From contig JAHEGF010000068.1 in NCBI GenBank assembly GCA_024645155.1, forward strand, positions 1 through 13,880: a stretch of DNA of 13,880 bases. Direction: 5' to 3'. Below the pieces are notes generated by a model, which was not told where the DNA came from, made no database searches, and saw only the letters and a program-made list of their open reading frames with translations. A program made the translations under genes and the position numbers. This document shows, in pieces, positions 6,508 through 13,753 of the stretch; position 1 is the first letter of the stretch, and each line of letters starts with the position of its first letter. The stretch comes from Phyllobacteriaceae bacterium (GTDB taxonomy: Bacteria > Pseudomonadota > Alphaproteobacteria > Rhizobiales > Rhizobiaceae).

Positions 6508-7395
6508 ATGCCGGCCATCGCAACTCTGATAACAAATCCACGCCAGCCAGTCTTGAACGAAGACCTGGCGGCGGCGGCGGCCCGGTCGATCGGTTCCGAA
6601 AAGGTCGCTTGGCTTGCTGCCGGCATCGCCTGTGATATTTCGGTTTCGGGCGAACAGGAAGCCCGAATTGCCGAAGCCCGCCTGCGCGACGCGGTCAAGG
6701 GGTTTCCGGTTGACGTTGTCGTTCACGATTTGGCGGCACGGCGAAAGAAAATGCTCATCGCCGACATGGATTCAACCATGATCGAGCAGGAATGCATCGA
6801 CGAACTGGCTGCGGAAGTCGGTCTCAAGGACCATGTCAGCGCCATAACCGCAAGAGCCATGAACGGCGAAATTGCCTTTGAACCCGCTTTGCGCGAACGC
6901 GTTGCCCTGCTCAAGGGCCTGCCCGAATCCATTGCCGAAACGGTGCTTGAGACCCGTATTACCCTGACGCCCGGCGGCCGCGAGCTTGTCGGTACCATGC
7001 GCACGCACGGCTGCCATACCGCCCTCGTTTCGGGCGGTTTCACCCTGTTTACCGAACGTGTCGCATCAATGATCGGGTTTGATGAAAACACCGCCAACGT
7101 CCTGATATGCGAAAACGGCGTTTTGACAGGCAAGGTGGCGGAGCCGATCCTAGGGGGCGATGCGAAGGTGGCGACGCTGGCAAGAATTGCCGCTCGTCTA
7201 GGCATTGGTGTTTCCGATGCAATTGCGGTTGGCGACGGTGCCAACGATCTCGGCATGCTCGCCATGGCAGGCACCGGTGTTGCACTCCATGCCAAACCGG
7301 CCGTCGCCGCAAAGGCGGGCATTCGCATCGATCATGGCGACCTGACAGCACTTCTCTATATTCAGGGATACCGGCACAGCGAGTTCGCAAGGTGA
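6508..7395 (+). CDS. serB: Phosphoserine phosphatase
   Basis: Hydrolyses O-phosphoserine to L-serine, the last step of the phosphorylated serine pathway; cytoplasmic HAD-family enzyme. The 295 residues have an N-terminal regulatory-type region (about 1-78) and a HAD domain with DMDST (86-90, nucleophile Asp86 and acid Asp88), the SGG of ALVSGGF (172-178), GDAK (217-220), and GDGAND (242-247) for Mg2+. The reading frame stays open further upstream, but ATG 6508 is chosen because the protein from there aligns with the usual SerB N terminus (MPAIATLITNP) and because upstream sequence is the miaA 5' end. The ribosome site is poor (CAGGT). It overlaps the following GNAT gene at its stop codon, so the two are probably cotranscribed. 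Confidence 0.96.
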   Translation: MPAIATLITNPRQPVLNEDLAAAAARSIGSEKVAWLAAGIACDISVSGEQEARIAEARLRDAVKGFPVDVVVHDLAARRKKMLIADMDSTMIEQECIDELAAEVGLKDHVSAITARAMNGEIAFEPALRERVALLKGLPESIAETVLETRITLTPGGRELVGTMRTHGCHTALVSGGFTLFTERVASMIGFDENTANVLICENGVLTGKVAEPILGGDAKVATLARIAARLGIGVSDAIAVGDGANDLGMLAMAGTGVALHAKPAVAAKAGIRIDHGDLTALLYIQGYRHSEFAR

Positions 7396-7976
7396 CACCA
7401 CCTGCGCTTATCGAAACCGAACGGCTGATACTGCGCCCGTGGACAAGCAGTGAAGCGGACCGGTCGTACTTTCACTACCTGAACTCCGATGACACGGTTA
7501 TGCGGTTTTTCCCGTTTCGACGGGACCGCAGGCAATCCGATGAAACGCTGCAAAAGATCATCACGGCCACGACCGTGGACGGTTTTGGCTGGCTTGCGAC
7601 CTGTTTGAAAGCAACCGGAAAGCCCGTCGGGTTTGCCGGCCTGTCAAAGGTCAGTTTTTCAGCCCGCTTTACACCGGCAACCGAAATCGGCTGGCGGCTC
7701 GGTCAGCCGCACTGGCGCAAGGGCTATGCAACCGAGGCGGCCAAAGCACTGCTCAGCCACGGTTTCGTCAAGCTGGAACTTGGCGAAATCGTTTCCTTCG
7801 CCGTTCATGACAATCACCCATCTACCGCTGTAATGAAGCGCATCGGAATGATTGCGGATCCGGCTTTAGACTTCGATCATCCGGACATAGGCGACGCCTA
7901 TCCCCGGCTGAAGCGCCATGTGTTTTACCGGCTTTCGCGCGAGCGCTGGCTGCAACGGCAAAGGGCGGTCCGTTAG
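7392..7976 (+). CDS. GNAT-family N-acetyltransferase (RimJ/RimL type)
   Basis: An acetyl-CoA-dependent acetyltransferase of the GNAT superfamily, 194 residues from a GTG start that overlaps the serB TGA stop (GTGA at 7392-7395). The N-terminal ETERLILRPW (9-18) is typical of the RimJ/RimL-like group. The acetyl-CoA-binding motif A is WRKGYATEAAKALL (108-121), and motif B is NHPSTAVMKRIGM (141-153). The AAGG just before GTG, within the serB 3' end, may act as a ribosome site; coupling to serB translation is likely. Substrate cannot be told: ribosomal protein N termini, amino acids and antibiotics are all seen in this group. The 3' end is only 33 bp from the convergent protease gene, with no clear T-tract terminator between them. 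Confidence 0.9.
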   Translation: MTPPALIETERLILRPWTSSEADRSYFHYLNSDDTVMRFFPFRRDRRQSDETLQKIITATTVDGFGWLATCLKATGKPVGFAGLSKVSFSARFTPATEIGWRLGQPHWRKGYATEAAKALLSHGFVKLELGEIVSFAVHDNHPSTAVMKRIGMIADPALDFDHPDIGDAYPRLKRHVFYRLSRERWLQRQRAVR

Positions 7977-8009
7977 GATCCGCTTTTCATTGCCAGATGC
8001 ACTGTCACC

Positions 8010-9530
8010 CTAGTTCATCTTCACAGTGACAAACCGCAATTCACCGGTTTTGGAGGCCAGCATCAGCAATGCATTGCGGCGGCCCTGCTCTTTCAGCGCC
8101 TCTATCCGCTCGACGACTTCCTGCGGGCTGGATACCGTTTCCTGGGCGATTTCAACGATCACCTCACCTGCCGTTATTCCTTTTTCGGCGGCGGCAGAAT
8201 TGGGGTCGACCTCAGTGATCACGACACCTTCGACATCGTCCGCGATTTCGAAATTGGTCCTGGCCGCATCATCGAGTTCGGCCAGGTTCAAACCGAGAAC
8301 GGACGTGGTTTCGCCGCCGTCAGACCCGCCATCAGGCGATTCGTCACCTGAAGCCTCGGCAAGTTTTTCGCCATCCTCAAGACGGCCAAGCGTAACGGAT
8401 ACCGTTTTTTCCTCGCCTTTGCGAATGATCACGACTTCGACCTCTTTACCGACCGGGCTGTCGGCAACGATTTTCGGCAAATCCCGCATATCGTCGACAT
8501 CCTTGCCGTCAAACGTGATGATGACATCACCCGGCAGGATCGAACCGTTGTCGACCGGTCCGCCCTTGATCACGCCGGCAATTAGCGCGCCGCGAGCCGA
8601 TTTCATGCCGAGACTTTCGGCAATGTCGTCGGTGACGGGCTGAATGCGCACGCCAAGCCATCCGCGCCGCGTTTCGCCAAATTCCCGTAACTGGTCAACA
8701 ACGGCAGTTGCCAGCTGGGACGGTATCGAAAACCCGATGCCGATCGATCCCCCTGACGGCGAAATAATAGCCGTGTTGATGCCGATCACCTCGCCCGCCA
8801 TGTTGAACAGCGGACCGCCGGAGTTGCCCCGGTTGATCGCAGCATCTGTCTGGATGAAATCGTCATACGGTCCGGAATTGATATCGCGGTTGCGTGCCGA
8901 AACAATTCCCAGGCTGACCGAACCGCCAAGGCCAAAGGGGTTACCGATGGCCATGACCCAGTCGCCGATGCGCATCTTGTCGGAATCGCCGAACTTCACC
9001 GCAGTCAGTTTTCGCGCCTTTGCATCAACCTTCAGGACCGCAATATCGGTTTTCTTGTCACGGCCAATCAATTCGGCCTGCAGTTTTTCTCCATCCTGGA
9101 AAACAACCTCGATCTGGTCTGCATCCGCAATGACATGGTTATTGGTTATGACAATGCCTTCCTCCGCATCGATGATGAAGCCGGAACCGAGGGACTGAAC
9201 GGTACGCGGGCGCTGCGATCCGCCATTGTCATTATCCTCTCCCCCGGGTCGGTTCTTGAAGAAGTCATCAAAGAACTCCTGGAACGGAGAACCCTCGGGA
9301 AGACGGGGTATCGGCACCTGGCCCGGCCCGCTGTTTCCCTTGACCTTCTGCGACGTCGAAATATTGACAACCGCACCGATCAGGTTTTCGGCCAGATCGG
9401 CAACCGAGACCGGGCCATGGGCTACCGATTGCGCATGGGGAGCCGGGACGGTCGCAACCGTTATTGCAAAGACGCCAAGCGCACCAAGCGCCACGTTCCG
9501 GATACCGGTTGCCAACTTCAGTTTCGTCAT
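8010..9530 (-). CDS. Do/DegP-like periplasmic serine protease (HtrA family)
   Basis: A periplasmic ATP-independent protease/chaperone that handles misfolded envelope proteins. The 506 residues start at ATG 9530-9528, preceded by GGGAG at 9-base spacing; the frame stays open to 9671 but that extension lacks a signal peptide. The Sec signal has MTKLKLATG, a hydrophobic core, and a likely cleavage after AHA (about residue 33). The trypsin-like domain has the triad His132 (TNNHVIADAD), Asp162 (KKTDIAVLKV) and Ser237 (NRGNSGGPLFN). PDZ1 begins near 288 (RGWLGVRIQPV), and PDZ2 spans about 411-500. They are joined by an acidic Gly/Ser-rich linker (about 393-410). Upstream lie DUF2065 and hflC/hflK, a group often conserved together. 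A possible own promoter is noted at 9583-9610. degP, degQ and mucD are not separable from sequence alone. Confidence 0.95.
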   Translation of the reverse strand: MTKLKLATGIRNVALGALGVFAITVATVPAPHAQSVAHGPVSVADLAENLIGAVVNISTSQKVKGNSGPGQVPIPRLPEGSPFQEFFDDFFKNRPGGEDNDNGGSQRPRTVQSLGSGFIIDAEEGIVITNNHVIADADQIEVVFQDGEKLQAELIGRDKKTDIAVLKVDAKARKLTAVKFGDSDKMRIGDWVMAIGNPFGLGGSVSLGIVSARNRDINSGPYDDFIQTDAAINRGNSGGPLFNMAGEVIGINTAIISPSGGSIGIGFSIPSQLATAVVDQLREFGETRRGWLGVRIQPVTDDIAESLGMKSARGALIAGVIKGGPVDNGSILPGDVIITFDGKDVDDMRDLPKIVADSPVGKEVEVVIIRKGEEKTVSVTLGRLEDGEKLAEASGDESPDGGSDGGETTSVLGLNLAELDDAARTNFEIADDVEGVVITEVDPNSAAAEKGITAGEVIVEIAQETVSSPQEVVERIEALKEQGRRNALLMLASKTGELRFVTVKMN

Positions 9531-9582
9531 GTGGTGATACTCCCAAATGCCCGTTTGAACGATCCGCTGTTCAGATAGGCGA

Positions 9583-9610
9583 GAAATAAGGCGCGTTTGC
9601 GGATTTGCAA
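9583..9610 (-). promoter_or_regulatory. Possible promoter of the Do-like protease gene
   Basis: On the minus strand, TTGCAA (9610-9605) and TATTTC (9588-9583) are 16 bases apart, in the 104-bp gap between DUF2065 and the protease start. Match is moderate (4 of 6 and 4 of 6). A stress sigma factor site was looked for and not recognised. Tentative. Confidence 0.33.
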
Positions 9611-9634
9611 AGGCCGTAACATTCGAAATTTTCC

Positions 9635-9820
9635 CTACCCGCGCACAAACCAGATCAGCAGCATTCCGCATACCACCGATGCCGTTCCGATCCCACGCAA
9701 GATATTGTCATCGAGATCGAGAATCTGAATAACCATGCGTTTTGCAAACTGCGGAAAACCGCCATAGAGAACGCCCTCAAGAATGAGGACGAGCCCGACG
9801 GCTGCCAGGAAATCAGACAC
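9635..9820 (-). CDS. DUF2065 small membrane protein
   Basis: A 61-residue protein with two hydrophobic helices (about 3-23 and 41-59) and a short polar hairpin between them. It matches the DUF2065 family by length and by its start SDFLAAVGLVLILEGVLYGGFP, the LDLDDNILRGIG turn, and an end in LLIWFVRG. Its function is not known. It starts with GTG at 9820-9818. There is no Shine-Dalgarno-like sequence: the bases before it are a run of T from a terminator-like hairpin at the end of hflC. The gene commonly lies between hflC and an HtrA protease, which suggests, without proving, a link to membrane protein quality control. Confidence 0.88.
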   Translation of the reverse strand: MSDFLAAVGLVLILEGVLYGGFPQFAKRMVIQILDLDDNILRGIGTASVVCGMLLIWFVRG

Positions 9821-9821
9821 G

Positions 9822-9855
9822 AAAAAACCCGGTCACTGCTGCGGCAGTGCACCGG
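9822..9855 (-). terminator. Intrinsic-terminator-like hairpin over the hflC stop codon
   Basis: Read on the minus strand: CCGGT (9855-9851), one bulged G (9850), CACTG (9849-9845), a 6-base loop, then CAGTG and ACCGG (9838-9829), giving a 10-bp stem, followed by GG/GTTTTTT with six T at 9827-9822. The hflC stop codon lies within the 3' arm, and the GTG start of DUF2065 is one base beyond the last T. It may partly separate hflKC from DUF2065 and the protease gene. The structure was paired by eye. Confidence 0.65.
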
Positions 9856-10735
9856 TACCGCCGCCTGCATCCTTGAAAAATCTGAAAAATTCGGAATCGG
9901 GCGAAAGAACCATGGTCGTCCCGGTATCCTCGAGCGCCTGCGTATAGGCGGACATCGACCGGTAGAAGTCGAAGAATTGCGGGTCCTTTGAAAAGGCATC
10001 GGCAAATATCGCGTTGCGCTCGCCTTCACCTTCACCGCGAAGAATTTCAGATTCCTTTTTCGCTTCGGCAACGATCTCGACGACCTCGCGGTCTGTGCGG
10101 GCACGAATGCGCTGCGCGGCTTCACGGCCACGGGCACGCAGGCGCTCGGCTTCGGCTAGGCGTTCAGCCTTCATGCGATCATAGGTTTGTTGCGACACTT
10201 CCGCCGTCAGGTCGGTCCGGCGTATACGCACGTCCTGGATCTTGAGGCCGAGAGAGGTTGCATCCGGGCGAAGCTGGGCGGCGACTTCGCGCATCATTTC
10301 AAGACGCTCGGACGATAGCGCCGCTTCGAAGCCGCGCCGGCCATAGACCCGCCGCAAGGCGGCATCCATACGGGTTCGAAGCCGCTGTTCCGCCAGATCG
10401 ATACTGCCGGAAACCGCCTGACGGAAAGTCCGCGGATCTTCAATTCGGTAGGCAAGGAAGGCGTCGACCAGGAAGAACTTGCCGCCGGAAACCTGCACCC
10501 GGATGTCATCGAGGTTGAACCTCAATATTCGATCGTCAACGATCTGCACATTATCGGCTTCCATGAATGCAAGCGGCAGTTTGAAATAGACGCCGGGTTC
10601 CGATTTTACGTCAACGATTTCACCAAACCGCAGCACGATGGCTTGCTGGCGTTCGTTGACCACAAATATCGAACCGTAAAGGAGAAGGGCAACAAGGCCC
10701 GCAAGTACGGCTAACAATGGAAGGCGGTTACTCAT
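9833..10735 (-). CDS. hflC: HflC, FtsH modulator subunit (SPFH family)
   Basis: With HflK it forms the membrane SPFH/prohibitin-like complex that surrounds and modulates the FtsH protease. The 300 residues have one N-terminal helix (about 6-26), followed by the FVVNERQQAIVLRFGEI segment that opens the SPFH domain, a PGVYFKLPLAF turn, and a long charged helical region (about 140-245) containing GREAAQRIRARTDREVVEIVAEAKKES-like repeats typical of HflC. The ATG overlaps the hflK stop by 4 bases (ATGA), indicating translational coupling. The C terminus carries the conserved FFDFYRSMSAY and SPDSEFFRFFKD segments. The 3' end forms a terminator-like hairpin. Confidence 0.96.
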   Translation of the reverse strand: MSNRLPLLAVLAGLVALLLYGSIFVVNERQQAIVLRFGEIVDVKSEPGVYFKLPLAFMEADNVQIVDDRILRFNLDDIRVQVSGGKFFLVDAFLAYRIEDPRTFRQAVSGSIDLAEQRLRTRMDAALRRVYGRRGFEAALSSERLEMMREVAAQLRPDATSLGLKIQDVRIRRTDLTAEVSQQTYDRMKAERLAEAERLRARGREAAQRIRARTDREVVEIVAEAKKESEILRGEGEGERNAIFADAFSKDPQFFDFYRSMSAYTQALEDTGTTMVLSPDSEFFRFFKDAGGGTGALPQQ

Positions 10736-11838
10736 TGACTGTCTCCCGTGCTGCGCTTCTTGTTGAGTTCATTGAGCGGCAGATAGGGCACCACGCCCTG
10801 CCCGCCGGTTCCCTGTTCGATAATGACCTTGTCCGAATTCTTAAGGACTTTTTCCATGGTTTCCAGGAACAGGCGTTTTCGCGTCACTTCGGGCGCTTTC
10901 ACATATTCATTATAAACCGCCAGGAAGCGGCTGGCCTCACCGGTTGCTTCCTGCACGACGCGGTTCTTGTAGGCTGCGGCACCTTCGCGGATTTGCGCCG
11001 CTTCACCGCGGGCCTGGCCCAGCTTCTGGTTGGAATACTGGTTGGATTCCTCGATAAACCGGTCTTCATCCTGTTCAGCACGCTGCACCTCGTCAAACGC
11101 ATCGGCCACCTCGCGCGGCGGCGCAGCATCCTCGATCGAGATCGCGTTGACCGCTAGTCCGGCCCCGTATTCGTCGAGGGTCGATTGCACGACCAGGCGA
11201 ACGTCATCGGCAATGCCCTGACGGTCGTCACGAAAAATGTCCTGCGCCGGCCGGCGCCCGACCACTTCACGCATGGCGCTTTCGGCCACGAGCCGGAGCA
11301 TGCCTTCCGGAGATTCGACATTGAACAGGTAGGATGAGGGATCGGCGACCTGGAAAGCCACGGAAAACTGGACGTCAACGATATTCTGGTCGCCCGACAG
11401 CATCAGCCCGCCAGCATTGCGCGATCCGCCGCCGGTTGCCCCGATATTTATCAGGCGCTCGGCCGTATTGGCGATCTCGACCGTTTCGATCGGCCACCAG
11501 TGAAAATGCAGACCGGGCTGGGATATCTCGTCCTTCGGCTTGCCGAAGCGCAACTCGACGCCCAATTCGTCCGGCTGCACGGTATAAACTGCCTTGAAGA
11601 CCCACAATGCGAGCAGACCAACCGCGAGAATGCCCATGAACGCCGGACTAGCCCCGCCGCCGGGAAGTGCGTTTTTCAGCCTGTCCTGACCGCGGCGGAT
11701 AATGTCTTCGAGATCGGGAGGAGTTCCCTGAGGCCCGCGCGGACCCTGCGGACCCTGCCCCCAGGGACCGCCGCCACCTTGCTTGTCACCGCCGCCGCCC
11801 CATGGGCCGCCGCTGCCGTTCTGATTGTTCCAGGGCAT
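10732..11838 (-). CDS. hflK: HflK, FtsH modulator subunit (SPFH family)
   Basis: Partner of HflC in the FtsH-associated membrane complex. The 368 residues begin MPWNNQNGSGGPWGGGG, chosen because GAGGAAAT sits at good spacing before ATG 11838; the frame stays open 7 codons further but that start lacks a ribosome site. Residues 1-40 are a Gly/Pro/Gln-rich tail, normal for HflK, followed by LEDIIRRGQDRLKNALPGG, one transmembrane helix (about 63-85), and the SPFH domain starting YTVQPDELGVELRFGK. A long charged helix (about 250-310) holds the ARGEAAQIREGAAAYKN segment, and the end reads KVIIEQGTGGQGVVPYLPLNEL. A near-consensus promoter precedes the gene, which is separated from folA by 153 bp. 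Confidence 0.96.
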   Translation of the reverse strand: MPWNNQNGSGGPWGGGGDKQGGGGPWGQGPQGPRGPQGTPPDLEDIIRRGQDRLKNALPGGGASPAFMGILAVGLLALWVFKAVYTVQPDELGVELRFGKPKDEISQPGLHFHWWPIETVEIANTAERLINIGATGGGSRNAGGLMLSGDQNIVDVQFSVAFQVADPSSYLFNVESPEGMLRLVAESAMREVVGRRPAQDIFRDDRQGIADDVRLVVQSTLDEYGAGLAVNAISIEDAAPPREVADAFDEVQRAEQDEDRFIEESNQYSNQKLGQARGEAAQIREGAAAYKNRVVQEATGEASRFLAVYNEYVKAPEVTRKRLFLETMEKVLKNSDKVIIEQGTGGQGVVPYLPLNELNKKRSTGDSQ

Positions 11839-11906
11839 GTATTTCCTCTCGCCGGTCAAAACCGGTGCCTGAGTGCACCAGTCCGAAGTTTGATGGTCTT
11901 GTGGTG

Positions 11907-11935
11907 GTTATAGGCATGCGCCGGTCAGCTTTCAA
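11907..11935 (-). promoter_or_regulatory. Predicted sigma-70 promoter of hflK-hflC
   Basis: On the minus strand, TTGAAA (11935-11930) and TATAAC (11912-11907) are separated by exactly 17 bases. Each matches consensus at 5 of 6 positions. It lies about 70 bases before the hflK start, in the only sizeable gap between folA and hflK, and implies that hflKC is transcribed separately from thyA-folA. A short hairpin (CCGGT/ACCGG) follows just before the ribosome site. Confidence 0.68.
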
Positions 11936-11991
11936 CGTGGTGACGCCGTTACCGGCAAGAATCTCGGTCCCAAACCCTTTCGAAAGGTAAA

Positions 11992-12513
11992 TTAATGCGC
12001 CGTTTTGCGTTCGTAGACCACATGGCGCGCATCATGACTGTCTTTGTCACCGCGGAGAAGCGCCTCTTCATGTATCGCAATCCACTGTTCCGGATCGATA
12101 TCGGGAAAATATGTGTCGCCGTCAACATCGGCATTCACATGGGTGATTACCAGCCGGTCAGCGCGTGCCATTGTCAGAGCATACAGCTCTCCGCCGCCGA
12201 TCACGCAGATCGCGTCACCGGGATCAAGTGAGCCGGCCTGCTGTTCAGCCACATGCAGCGCCTCATCGATGCCGTGAACGACCGACGCACCTTGTGCGCT
12301 AAATGCCGGGTCGCCTGTAACGATGATATTGGCCCGGCCGGGTAGCGGCCTGCCAATGCCCTGCCACGTCTTGCGCCCCATGATGATCGGGCGTCCCATC
12401 GTGTCTGCCTTGAAGCGTTTCAGATCGCCAGGCAACCGCCATGGCAGTCCGCCGTCCCGGCCAATCACGCCATTATTGGCAACGGCAGCAACCAGGACAA
12501 TCGGCAGGTTCAT
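11992..12513 (-). CDS. folA: Dihydrofolate reductase
   Basis: Reduces dihydrofolate to tetrahydrofolate with NADPH, restoring the cofactor that ThyA oxidises. The 173 residues are normal length. Key features are ANNGVIGRDGGLPWRLPGDL (12-31), with the active-site acid Asp30 and the Trp25 loop; the IIMGRKTWQGIGRPLPGR segment (43-60) that contacts NADPH; and VIGGGELYA (about 103-111). The C terminus has VDGDTYFP before the closing strands. The ATG at 12513-12511 overlaps the thyA stop by 4 bases (ATGA), so the genes are translationally coupled. No T-tract terminator follows; only a short palindrome (CCTTTCGAAAGG) lies past the stop. Sensitivity to trimethoprim-like inhibitors cannot be judged from this sequence alone. 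Confidence 0.97.
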   Translation of the reverse strand: MNLPIVLVAAVANNGVIGRDGGLPWRLPGDLKRFKADTMGRPIIMGRKTWQGIGRPLPGRANIIVTGDPAFSAQGASVVHGIDEALHVAEQQAGSLDPGDAICVIGGGELYALTMARADRLVITHVNADVDGDTYFPDIDPEQWIAIHEEALLRGDKDSHDARHVVYERKTAH

Positions 12514-13304
12514 ACGGCAATCGGTGCGCGGATTGTTGAATCGGCTTCGTAGCCTTCGAGGCTAAAATCCTCATAGTAAAAGGAAAAAAGGTCACTCACA
12601 TCCGGATTGAGGTGCATGACCGGCAACGTCTTCGGCTGTCTTTGCAACTGCATCCGCGCCTGCTCGAAGTGATTGTGATATAAATGCGCATCACCAAGCG
12701 TGTGGATGAATTCGCCGGGTCTCAGACCGGCGACCTGGGCGACCATCAGGGTCAGCAGCGCATAGGATGCGATGTTGAACGGCACGCCGAGAAAGATGTC
12801 TGCGGACCGCTGGTAAAGCTGGCACGAGAGTTTTCCGTCACTGACAAAGAACTGGAACAGGCAGTGGCATGGTGGCAGCGCCATATGGTCGACTTCCGCC
12901 GGGTTCCAGGCGGAAACGATGAGCCGCCGCGAATTCGGATTGGTCCTGATCTGTTCGACCAGATTGGCAATCTGGTCAATCTGCCCGCCCTTGCCGTCCG
13001 GCCACGACCGCCACTGCGCGCCGTAGACCGGGCCGAGATCGCCGTTTTCGTCGGCCCATTCATTCCAGATCGAAACACCGTGCTGCTTCAGGTATCCGAT
13101 ATTGGTGTCGCCCGCCAGAAACCAAAGCAACTCGTGGATGATCGATTTCAGATGCAACTTCTTGGTGGTCAGCATGGGAAATCCGTCCGCCAGGTCAAAC
13201 CGCATCTGGTGGCCGAACACCGCCCGCGTCCCGGTACCGGTGCGATCGCCACGGTCGGCACCGTTGGTCAGGACATGGTCAAGCAGGTCAAGGTATTGGC
13301 GCAT
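12510..13304 (-). CDS. thyA: Thymidylate synthase
   Basis: Methylates dUMP to dTMP using 5,10-methylene-tetrahydrofolate, releasing dihydrofolate for FolA. The 264 residues equal the length of the Escherichia coli enzyme. Seen in order: DRTGTGTRAVFG (20-31), the phosphate-binding Arg22 region, SIIHELLWFLAGDTNI (54-69), IWNEWADENGDLGPVYGAQWR (79-99), the second-subunit arginines SRRLIVSAWNP (125-135), the nucleophile Cys146 in LPPCHCLFQF, and QRSADIFLGVPFNIASYA (165-182). Start ATG 13304-13302 has a weak GGAAC ahead. A possible promoter lies at 13331 and upstream. First gene of the thyA-folA pair. Confidence 0.98.
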   Translation of the reverse strand: MRQYLDLLDHVLTNGADRGDRTGTGTRAVFGHQMRFDLADGFPMLTTKKLHLKSIIHELLWFLAGDTNIGYLKQHGVSIWNEWADENGDLGPVYGAQWRSWPDGKGGQIDQIANLVEQIRTNPNSRRLIVSAWNPAEVDHMALPPCHCLFQFFVSDGKLSCQLYQRSADIFLGVPFNIASYALLTLMVAQVAGLRPGEFIHTLGDAHLYHNHFEQARMQLQRQPKTLPVMHLNPDVSDLFSFYYEDFSLEGYEADSTIRAPIAV

Positions 13305-13330
13305 GGCGGTTCCAGCGATTCGAACAACCC

Positions 13331-13359
13331 ATCATAGCTGATTGGAAATCTGTGGGAAA
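13331..13359 (-). promoter_or_regulatory. Possible thyA promoter
   Basis: On the minus strand TATGAT (13336-13331) is a good -10 box (5 of 6). Seventeen bases upstream the best -35 is only TTTCCC (3 of 6). It lies 27 bases before the thyA ATG and downstream of the DUF2853 terminator, so the position is sensible. The weak -35 keeps this tentative. Confidence 0.38.
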
Positions 13360-13384
13360 ACCCGTTCTTGACCCGGTTTCGTAT

Positions 13385-13415
13385 CACAAACAAAAACCCC
13401 GGCAAAACCGGGGTT
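13385..13415 (-). terminator. Intrinsic terminator of the DUF2853 gene
   Basis: On the minus strand a perfect 8-bp stem AACCCCGG/CCGGGGTT (13415-13408 and 13402-13395) with a 5-base loop TTTTG is followed by TTTTGTTTG. It begins 26 bases past the stop codon of the DUF2853 gene and precedes the thyA promoter region, so it insulates thyA-folA from the upstream gene. Confidence 0.88.
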
Positions 13416-13441
13416 CCCGAAGCCAGTCTGTTAAAACGCGA

Positions 13442-13753
13442 TCAAAGGTCGCCCAGTTTACCCATGTGCTTGGCAACCAGGTAGTAGAAGGTTACCCGGC
13501 TCTTGGCCCGGTCGGCGGCCATGGTTTCGCACACCGTTGCAACAATCGAGTCGCATTTGGCGGTATCGGTGCCGCCCAGTTTCTTGACGCACCACTTGTC
13601 GCGGACGCGTTCCACTTCCGATGGATCCGAGCACGAAACCAGCGAGGAATCGCGGTTGCGCAAGGCAATTCCCAGATGTTTGACAATCTTGTCGACAACG
13701 GCTTCGTCAGCACCGGCATCGTACCTGCGTACATCGGCCAAATAATCACTCAT
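13442..13753 (-). CDS. DUF2853 family protein
   Basis: A 103-residue soluble, mainly helical protein of unknown function. It begins MSDYLADVRRYDAGADEAVVDKIV and continues KHLGIALRNRDSSLVSCSDPSEVERVR, which I recognise as the DUF2853 family pattern. The ATG at 13753-13751 is chosen because GGGAGAAG sits at good spacing just upstream; the frame stays open to 13873 but that extension is not family-like and lacks a ribosome site. No signal peptide or membrane helix. Four cysteines at 41, 55, 67 and 75 stand out in so small a protein. It is a single-gene unit closed by a strong terminator; its promoter should lie within 13754-13880 but was not clearly identified. Confidence 0.85.
   Translation of the reverse strand: MSDYLADVRRYDAGADEAVVDKIVKHLGIALRNRDSSLVSCSDPSEVERVRDKWCVKKLGGTDTAKCDSIVATVCETMAADRAKSRVTFYYLVAKHMGKLGDL

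Noticed and set aside
6723..7328. A 201-codon minus-strand open frame inside serB
   Set aside because: Serine/Ala/Pro/Arg-rich shadow of serB with no family resemblance.
8000..8028. Inverted repeat CACTGT/ACAGTG between the convergent GNAT and protease genes
   Set aside because: Only 6 bp with a 17-base loop and no T tract on either strand; could be chance.
9531..9671. N-terminal extension of the Do-like protease up to 9671
   Set aside because: It would bury the signal peptide behind 47 residues and overlap the DUF2065 gene; the ATG at 9530 has a good ribosome site and a proper signal sequence.
11978..11992. Palindrome CCTTTCGAAAGG just past the folA stop as a terminator
   Set aside because: No loop of usable size in a perfect palindrome and no T tract follows.
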